A stretch of DNA of 11,203 nucleotides, from positions 1 through 11,203 of the forward strand of contig CAJOPQ010000007.1 of the NCBI GenBank assembly GCA_905236445.1. The letters run 5' to 3'. The notes under the pieces are model-generated. The model saw nothing but the letters and a program-made list of their open reading frames with translations. It searched no databases and was not told the origin of the DNA. Position numbers and translations under genes: made by a program. Of this stretch, positions 6,087 to 11,203 are shown in pieces; within the stretch, counting starts at the first letter, position 1; every line of letters begins with the position of its first letter. This DNA comes from an uncultured Clostridia bacterium (GTDB taxonomy: Bacteria; Bacillota; Clostridia; Christensenellales; UBA1242).

Positions 6087-7601
6087 ATGAAAAGATTTTG
6101 GAAATTTTGTGGAATTACACTTCTTGTAATATTGGGAATTGTGGTATTGCTATTTGTATTAATGCTTATTATACCAGAATTCAAGTTGTTCAATCATCAA
6201 TATGTCAAGCGTAAAACAACCACTAGTATTGTGTCCAACGTCACAATAGATTCATCAAGTAATTACTACCTAGTCATTGTAACGGAATCGTTCGATATTG
6301 AAATAACAGAGAACGCAACATTAGACACCATTACTGTACAATACGAGGACAGCAAGTGGGGAATGGCCAATATTCCAAAAAGCAGTCTTGCAATCAAAGA
6401 AAATGACAATATTATTGAAATGAATATGCTAGAAAAAAGCGGTCTTTTATTTGGCTCTGGCAAATTAAAAATTACAATGCCTAATACAAAAAATGTGATA
6501 TTAGATATTTCTACTGGCAAAGGAAATATTAATATAAATAAGAAACAGCTTCTGGGATTGACAGCTACGATGGATGGTGGATCTTTGACATGGGTCGCAA
6601 AGCAGACTGTACAAGTCGCCAATCCAAAGAAGAATCCAGATGACGAAGCAGAAGAAATAACATATTCTGAAGTTGAACAAAATATTGAAGAAATGCAAAT
6701 TGACTCTTTTAATATTTTTAGCAAAAATGCAACTGTTGACCTTAGTTGTTTCAAAAACTTCAGCGTAAACGGACGAATGTTAATCTCAGCAAACAAACTG
6801 GATCTTAATTTTGACACTTTAACTGCAGATCTATATATTAATGCTGACAGCTTAAATCTTACTGTTAAGACTCTTAACGAAAATGGCGACCTCAACATAA
6901 TCTCCAAAAGTGGCAAAATCGCAATTACAACACTTAACTCAACTGGATTGTGCAACATTTATGCGCAAAAGTCAAATGTAAATATTGCCAACAATAATTC
7001 AGAATTGTATGTAAGAACATCTTCTGGTAATGCAGAAGTATCCACTAGCAATAATAAACTTAACATTGTATCAACGTCTGGCAGAGTTATAGTCAATACA
7101 GCCACTGCAGATTGTGTTGTCAAAACAACTAGTGGAGATATAAATATTGCAGAATATTACAGAAACATGACAATCTCAACCGAATCTGGCAACATATCTG
7201 CACACGACAAAGGAGAAGAAAATTCTGCTTATCGCACAAACATAATTCAAGACACAGGCAATATCAACCATATAACAGAAGCAAACACAGTGTCGATAGT
7301 TAGCAACAAAGGCTCTAATATAACCGTAACAATTAGAAAAATGTGCTTAAACACTGGAATTAATCACTCTATCATTAACAAATATGGCACTACTAGAGCA
7401 TATATCATGACTACGAATAATCCTTTCAAAATTAGAGCTGTAGGAAATGATGTCTATGGCGAGTTGGGTTCTATAGTTGTTGTAAACTCTAATACTAATT
7501 ACATTGATTATGTTCCTGAAAATTATTTTGACAACACAACTAATGTGTCTAGCATTAATGTTGAAGGTGGCGTGGTTAGATTTACTGGAATATATGAATA
7601 A
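6087..7601 (+). CDS. Membrane-anchored DUF4097-type beta-repeat surface protein
   Basis: A 504-residue protein. A single N-terminal membrane segment (about 9-30), with positive residues before it and no cleavage site, anchors a long Asn/Ser/Thr-rich extracellular body. The body has the repeating beta-strand/turn pattern of the DUF4097 (adhesin-like) family, with T/S-x-S-G-x-hxh turns at about 142-150, 311-317, 329-335, 348-354, 366-371 and 389-393. These would form rungs of a right-handed beta-helix or solenoid. An acidic insert (about 183-205, rich in Asp/Glu) breaks the pattern. The family is widespread in Bacillota, often beside PspC or LiaF-type envelope-stress genes, but its function is not settled; adhesion or envelope sensing is inference. 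It is transcribed divergently from the LRR surface protein, so the two are probably co-regulated. A terminator begins on its stop codon. Confidence 0.75.
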   Translation: MKRFWKFCGITLLVILGIVVLLFVLMLIIPEFKLFNHQYVKRKTTTSIVSNVTIDSSSNYYLVIVTESFDIEITENATLDTITVQYEDSKWGMANIPKSSLAIKENDNIIEMNMLEKSGLLFGSGKLKITMPNTKNVILDISTGKGNININKKQLLGLTATMDGGSLTWVAKQTVQVANPKKNPDDEAEEITYSEVEQNIEEMQIDSFNIFSKNATVDLSCFKNFSVNGRMLISANKLDLNFDTLTADLYINADSLNLTVKTLNENGDLNIISKSGKIAITTLNSTGLCNIYAQKSNVNIANNNSELYVRTSSGNAEVSTSNNKLNIVSTSGRVIVNTATADCVVKTTSGDINIAEYYRNMTISTESGNISAHDKGEENSAYRTNIIQDTGNINHITEANTVSIVSNKGSNITVTIRKMCLNTGINHSIINKYGTTRAYIMTTNNPFKIRAVGNDVYGELGSIVVVNSNTNYIDYVPENYFDNTTNVSSINVEGGVVRFTGIYE

Positions 7602-7676
7602 AAAAACTCTTATGGTGGTGTGCTATAGTGTAAAAATTATATATAACTATAGCACTCTAACATAAGAGTTTTTTTT
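7601..7676. terminator. Two-tier bidirectional terminator between convergent genes
   Basis: The outer 14-bp stem pairs 7601-7614 (aaaaaactcttatg) with 7661-7674 (cataagagtttttt), and T continues to 7676. After a 5x5 internal loop there is an inner 10-bp stem, gtgctatagt (7620-7629) with actatagcac (7646-7655), around a 16-nt loop. The element overlaps the stop codons of both convergent genes (TAA ending at 7601, minus-strand TAA at 7677-7675). Confidence 0.85.
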
Positions 7677-9024
7677 ATTTGTTCCTAAGCTCCTTGGGAT
7701 AATAATTCTTAAGTACTCCACCTACTGCCTTGCCACCACCTACAACAACTCCTTTGTACTTAACGGCAACAATGCCATTGGCAATGCTTTCTATTGTAAT
7801 AGTCTCGCCCCTAAAATATTTCTCAATGTCATTATCGTCTAAGTCTATTGTATTATGAAACTTATAACCGTAGGCTTTGTAAAAACTGTGAGATAGTTTC
7901 AGCTCACCTTTAACAAAATTCCCAACAAACACACCAAGCGACAAGACATTCAGGCTGCTATAATCAAAATTCACTCGTGGAACTGCGTAGATGTTGTCAT
8001 TCTTACAATAAAAAAGCTGATCACTGAAATCACCAATATTTGACAACGCTTTATATAAGTTGGCACTATCTTTCTTAGACAATGGCTTATAATTATCTAC
8101 CGTTATATTATCGGCATATTCTATATCTTCATCGCCAACCTTGCATAGCAATGCAACAAACTGCCCCTCTCCTCTAAATTGATGAGGATATCTTCTACCA
8201 CACATTTTTGTGTCATAAGCATCATCTACCACAAGACCTCTTGCTGTATTATCCATTACAATCTGTGGTAAAGGACATAGATGAAAATCTTTATGTTTTT
8301 TCAAAAACTCCACAACAACCTTTTCGTTCTCTTGTCTATTGTATGTACAAGTAGAATATACTAATTTGCCTCCCGGACGCAAAGCGTCACACACCGAATC
8401 TAATATTTCCAGTTGCCTTACTGCACACATTTGTACATCTTTCTCATTCCAATTAAAAGTGTTGCCTTTGCGAAACATTCCCTCGCCAGAACACGGAGCA
8501 TCAACCAATATTTTGTCAAAAACACCATGTTTGTTGTCAAATACATTGGTTAAATTGTTTGTAATTACGCAGTTACGATATCCAAATCTGACAACATTCT
8601 CATACAGTACCTTTGCTCTAGAATATACATATTCGTTAGAAATAAGTAATCCAGTGTTATTTAATTGCTGCAATATTTGAATACTTTTTCCTCCGGGCGC
8701 TGCACAAACATCTAACACTATATCGCCCTGCTCTACCCCAAGTGCTATTGCAGGCAGCATGGCAGATACATCTTGCGAATATACAAAGCCTGCGTGGTTA
8801 AGTGCAGTTGCACCTATTTTGCCTTTATAGAAGAACGCCCCATTGATATATTCTATAGGTTCTATATCTAATGCGGTCAAATCTTTGAAATCATCTGTTG
8901 ACATTTTGTTAACATCTACCCTTAACGCCTTTACAGCCTCATCGTCTAGGGCACGATTAAATTCATCAAATGAGTCATTTAATATTTCTTTCATTTCTTC
9001 TACAAACTTATTAGGTAATTGCAT
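7675..9024 (-). CDS. RsmF/NOP2-type 5-methylcytosine rRNA methyltransferase
   Basis: A 449-residue cytoplasmic enzyme of the NOL1/NOP2/Sun family, which uses SAM to methylate cytosine C5 in RNA, probably 16S rRNA. The N-terminal segment starts LPNKFVEEMKEIL (3-15). SAM motif I is LDVCAAPGGKS (104-114). Motif IV, DAPCSGEGMFRK (175-186), carries Cys178, and motif VI, YSTCTYNRQENE (223-234), carries the nucleophile Cys226. RRYPHQFRGEGQFVALL (277-293) is also typical. The C-terminal part has a PUA-like segment, VVVGGGKAVGGVLKNYYPKELR (about 426-447), characteristic of RsmF-like proteins of Bacillota. All catalytic residues are present. The start ATG has AAGGAA (9036-9031) at 6-nt spacing. It is the last gene of the ricT-trmN6-rsmI cluster and lies 35 bp after rsmI. 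The exact target nucleotide cannot be read from sequence. Confidence 0.85.
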   Translation of the reverse strand: MQLPNKFVEEMKEILNDSFDEFNRALDDEAVKALRVDVNKMSTDDFKDLTALDIEPIEYINGAFFYKGKIGATALNHAGFVYSQDVSAMLPAIALGVEQGDIVLDVCAAPGGKSIQILQQLNNTGLLISNEYVYSRAKVLYENVVRFGYRNCVITNNLTNVFDNKHGVFDKILVDAPCSGEGMFRKGNTFNWNEKDVQMCAVRQLEILDSVCDALRPGGKLVYSTCTYNRQENEKVVVEFLKKHKDFHLCPLPQIVMDNTARGLVVDDAYDTKMCGRRYPHQFRGEGQFVALLCKVGDEDIEYADNITVDNYKPLSKKDSANLYKALSNIGDFSDQLFYCKNDNIYAVPRVNFDYSSLNVLSLGVFVGNFVKGELKLSHSFYKAYGYKFHNTIDLDDNDIEKYFRGETITIESIANGIVAVKYKGVVVGGGKAVGGVLKNYYPKELRNK

Positions 9025-9046
9025 AAATTTTTCCTTTTGTTATTAG

Positions 9047-9074
9047 AAAAGAAGCAAAATTAACTTTGCTTCTT
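9047..9074 (-). terminator. Possible attenuator hairpin at the end of rsmI
   Basis: On the minus strand a perfect 10-bp stem, aagaagcaaa (9074-9065) with tttgcttctt (9058-9049), closes a 6-nt loop containing the rsmI stop codon. Only four T follow in a row, so it is a weak terminator. It could reduce read-through into the RsmF-like gene, or protect the 3' end of the upstream message. Confidence 0.45.
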
Positions 9075-9860
9075 AATTAAATCATACACATAGTTTTTCT
9101 TCAAATTATATTTATCGCATATTAAGACAGCAATATCTTTGGTGCTGCTATTTTGCTTCAGCATACTCTGTATCTCTTCTGTTATAACATCTTCATCTAC
9201 AGCCAAACTTTCTTTTTTGCCCTCAACAACAACTACAAATTCGCCCTTAACAACTCCGTTATACCCATCGTGAAGTGATGTAAAAGACACTTCTTCAAAC
9301 TTCTTGGTCAACTCTCTAACCACACATACGCGTCTGTCGCCAAATGCCTTGTATACTACATCAAAGAAATCTTGAATGGAGTGTGGCGAGACGTAGAATA
9401 TTGTTGTGTACGGGATATCTTTTATATTATTTAGAATAATATTGGCATCTTTCTTCTTGTCTGGCAAGAAGCCAACAAAAGTAAATGGAGCATCCATTCC
9501 ACTAAGCACAAACGCATTAATTAACGCACTTGGACCTGGAATAACAGTATATGGCAAATTATTCTCTATAAAATATTTTACAACGACATTGCCCGGATCA
9601 GAGATCCCCGGCATACCGGCATCAGATATTATTGCGACGTCTTTGCCACTACGTACATCTTCGGCAATTGCAGAGCACCTAGAACTCTCATTGAACTTGT
9701 GATAAGACACCAGTTTCTTATCAATTCCATAATTTTGGAGAAATGTCAAACTGGTTCTTGTGTCTTCGCAAGCAATATAATCGCAATTTTGTAACACTTC
9801 AATTGCCCGATATGTTACGTCTTTTAAATTACCTATAGGTGTTGCAACAATATATAACAT
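9060..9860 (-). CDS. rsmI: 16S rRNA (cytidine1402-2'-O)-methyltransferase
   Basis: A 266-residue tetrapyrrole-methylase-fold SAM enzyme that methylates the 2'-O of C1402 in the decoding centre of 16S rRNA. Signatures are YIVATPIGNLKD (3-14), ACEDTRTS (30-37), ISDAGMPGISDPG (78-90), VIPGPSA (107-113) and GFLP (130-133). R-E-L-T-K-K-F-E-E (182-190) and the C-terminal RsmI helix-turn-helix segment (about 225-264) complete the set. Length and motifs are complete. The reading frame stays open 17 codons further upstream, to an ATG at 9911, but those codons overlap the previous gene. The family N-terminus M-L-Y-I-V-A-T-P-I-G starts at 9860, 11 nt after the trmN6 stop. Its ribosome site is weak (GTGGA, 5-nt spacing), so coupling to the upstream gene is likely. 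In Bacillus subtilis a GIY-YIG gene (yazA) sits between these two genes; here it is absent. Confidence 0.93.
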   Translation of the reverse strand: MLYIVATPIGNLKDVTYRAIEVLQNCDYIACEDTRTSLTFLQNYGIDKKLVSYHKFNESSRCSAIAEDVRSGKDVAIISDAGMPGISDPGNVVVKYFIENNLPYTVIPGPSALINAFVLSGMDAPFTFVGFLPDKKKDANIILNNIKDIPYTTIFYVSPHSIQDFFDVVYKAFGDRRVCVVRELTKKFEEVSFTSLHDGYNGVVKGEFVVVVEGKKESLAVDEDVITEEIQSMLKQNSSTKDIAVLICDKYNLKKNYVYDLIKKQS

Positions 9861-9871
9861 ATATCCACATG

Positions 9872-10519
9872 CTAGACTATCTTTAGTCCAGCAACTCCTC
9901 CTTTGATACATTTAATAAGCACAACATGGTCGCTTTTCGCCTCTTGCAAAATTTTTAATTCCTTTGGCTCTAATTTGTATTTTCTTGCCAAATAAATTAA
10001 GTCAGCAAGTCTATTTTCTTTGATGCAGATATAGAACTTTCCACCATCTTTTAGTATCTTAGATGCCTCTATCACAACTTCTTCAAGTGTTATCTCTATC
10101 TCATGACGAGCAACAGTTTGCTCTACACTTCTAGTTCTACTTTTATGATCTTTGGTATAATATGGTGGATTACACACTACGGTATCAACCCCTACACCAG
10201 ACAAAACTTTATGCACATTCTGGGCTCTATTGTGGATAAGTGACACATTTTCTAAATGATTATATACTATAGTCTTGGCACATGCTTTGGCTAATCCATC
10301 TTGCAATTCCACTAGATATACATGACGTATTCTATTTTTTGCATTGGCAAGAATCCCAATTACTCCACTACCACTACACAAATCCACCAAAACTCCATTT
10401 GGCTTTACCTTAACATAGTTGGCAAGCGCAACAGAGTCGGAAGTAAATCTATATCCACTTCTACTCTGATATATCATAAGGCCTTTGCACTGCAAGTCTT
10501 CTAAAACATAATCTTCCAC
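9872..10519 (-). CDS. TrmN6/YabB-like N6-adenine tRNA methyltransferase
   Basis: A 215-residue protein of the YabB/TrmN6 family, class I SAM-dependent enzymes that make m6A37 in tRNA1-Val in Escherichia coli. It opens with LEDLQCKGLMIYQ (6-18), the family's D-L-x-x-K-G-L-x-x-x-Q. This is followed by GYRFTSDSVALANYV (22-36), SAM motif I VDLCSGSGVIG (45-55) and the adenine-N6 catalytic motif CNPPYY (116-121). SRTRSVEQTVARHE (127-140) is also typical. The start is GTG at 10519, directly after the ricT stop codon, with AGGAAG (10531-10526) 6 nt upstream inside ricT. No better ATG is available before Met15. Its tRNA target in this organism is inferred by family only; some Bacillota members were annotated simply as methyltransferase. 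Confidence 0.88.
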   Translation of the reverse strand: MEDYVLEDLQCKGLMIYQSRSGYRFTSDSVALANYVKVKPNGVLVDLCSGSGVIGILANAKNRIRHVYLVELQDGLAKACAKTIVYNHLENVSLIHNRAQNVHKVLSGVGVDTVVCNPPYYTKDHKSRTRSVEQTVARHEIEITLEEVVIEASKILKDGGKFYICIKENRLADLIYLARKYKLEPKELKILQEAKSDHVVLIKCIKGGVAGLKIV

Positions 10520-11203
10520 TTATTTCTTCCTGTTGTCGTGTTTTTCTTTAATATCGGCTACTGAATATTCCGAAATTTTAATGTCTTCACCCTTCTCTAC
10601 TCTGCATAGCGAAGTTTGTTTTAAAATATTGTTATTAATAACTGTTCCATCTCCATCTGGAGTAGAGACACATGCCCCACACTTAGGACAATTCTTGCCC
10701 AGTTCGCTATAAGTATCGTTCTCGAAAGCAAGGCAACACATTAATCTTCCACAAGTCCCACTTATCTTAGTTGGATTTAGCGACAGATTCTGCGTTTTTG
10801 CCATCTTGATCGACACCTTATCGAAATCGTTAAGATATTGTTTACAACAACACTCTTTGCCACATACACCTATACAACCTACACACTTAGCCTGATCCCT
10901 TATTCCTATCTGACGCAACTCGATTCTGAGCTTCAACTCGCTAGCAAGTTCTTTGACTAAATCTCTGAAATCAACCCTATCCTCGCACACATAACTTATT
11001 ATTATCTTGTTGCCATCAAGTGTGTACTCTATATCTACCACTTTCATGTCGGAATTGTATTTCGCAACACACTCTATAACACTTGCTTTGACATCTCTCG
11101 CCTTATCTTTAAGAGTATTATATTTATTAAGGTCGTCTGCCGTTGCAAGCCTTATGTACTTAATCTCGCTGTCTATTTCTTTATCTGACGCACCCACCTG
11201 CAA
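10520..11203 (-). CDS. ricT: PSP1-domain protein RicT (YaaT), C-terminal part, unusually cysteine-rich
   Basis: The gene enters from the right edge and its first ~55 codons lie outside the window; the TTG at 11203 is only an in-frame codon. The 227 visible residues contain the PSP1 core. VDIEYTLDGNKIIISYV (56-72), RVDFRDLVKELASEL (76-90) and RIELRQIGIRDQAK (93-106) come first. These are followed by SIKMAKTQNLSLNPTKISG (131-149) and CGRLMCCL (151-158), all near-identical to B. subtilis YaaT as remembered. RicT forms the RicA-RicF-RicT complex, which binds Fe-S clusters and promotes Y-complex mRNA processing, and it also affects competence, sporulation and biofilm formation. The expected Cys residues are present (114, 119/120, 151, 156, 157). 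In addition Cys107, 110, 118, 172, 175 and 178 appear where B. subtilis, from memory, has none. Operon head of trmN6-rsmI-rsmF-like. Confidence 0.92.
   Translation of the reverse strand: MQVGASDKEIDSEIKYIRLATADDLNKYNTLKDKARDVKASVIECVAKYNSDMKVVDIEYTLDGNKIIISYVCEDRVDFRDLVKELASELKLRIELRQIGIRDQAKCVGCIGVCGKECCCKQYLNDFDKVSIKMAKTQNLSLNPTKISGTCGRLMCCLAFENDTYSELGKNCPKCGACVSTPDGDGTVINNNILKQTSLCRVEKGEDIKISEYSVADIKEKHDNRKK

Noticed and set aside
5924..6214. 96-codon plus-strand frame in the divergent promoter region
   Set aside because: It overlaps the dyad, the plus-strand promoter and the start of the real 504-residue gene in another frame; no homology and no ribosome site.
6266..6958. 230-codon open frame on the minus strand
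   Set aside because: It lies wholly antisense to the DUF4097-type gene, whose protein has a clear family pattern. The antisense product is a low-complexity hydrophobic sequence without a ribosome site and is explained by codon bias of the real gene.
9861..9911. Extra 17 codons upstream of rsmI in frame
   Set aside because: They overlap the end of the trmN6-like gene, read unlike any RsmI N-terminus, and the canonical M-L-Y-I-V-A-T-P-I-G start is present at 9860.

Overview
The window is low in G+C (roughly one third by eye). It carries Shine-Dalgarno sites of the AGGA/GGAAGG type, some GTG starts, and a rRNA/tRNA-modification cluster in a Bacillus/Clostridium-like order (ricT, trmN6/yabB, rsmI). 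This points to a chromosomal segment of a low-GC Bacillota, most likely an uncultured clostridial lineage. No mobile element, tRNA, rRNA or CRISPR array is visible.

Layout. (a) 3-1127: the 3' end of a ketopantoate-reductase-like gene, then yqeY, closed by a strong long-loop terminator. (b) 1128-1556: an AT-rich intergenic region with a tandem 12-mer, a good sigma-A-like promoter, and an untranslated leader holding two inverted repeats. (c) 1557-4187: a two-gene operon. The first gene encodes a divergent diadenylate-cyclase (DAC) domain protein with a DACNV-like N-terminal domain. The second encodes a membrane protein of the cardiolipin synthase/PLD fold in which both HKD motifs have lost His and Lys. 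A bidirectional terminator follows. (d) 4378-7601: two divergently transcribed surface proteins, a leucine-rich-repeat protein (minus) and a DUF4097-type beta-repeat protein (plus). They share a 200-bp intergenic region with two promoters and a 40-bp dyad. The minus-strand promoter is so close to the gene that its mRNA would be nearly leaderless. A bidirectional terminator lies between the plus-strand gene and the next one. (e) 7675-11203, all minus: ricT (5' part off the window), trmN6-like, rsmI and an RsmF-like m5C methyltransferase, transcribed towards lower coordinates with tight spacing. This is a translation/RNA-modification operon.

Block (e) is conserved housekeeping. The least ordinary part is block (c), where a nucleotide-second-messenger synthase fold sits beside a pseudo-phospholipase membrane protein and both show changes at signature residues. 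Other points of interest are six apparently extra cysteines in RicT and the regulatory architecture around the surface-protein pair. All family assignments come from reading motifs by eye; no database search was run.
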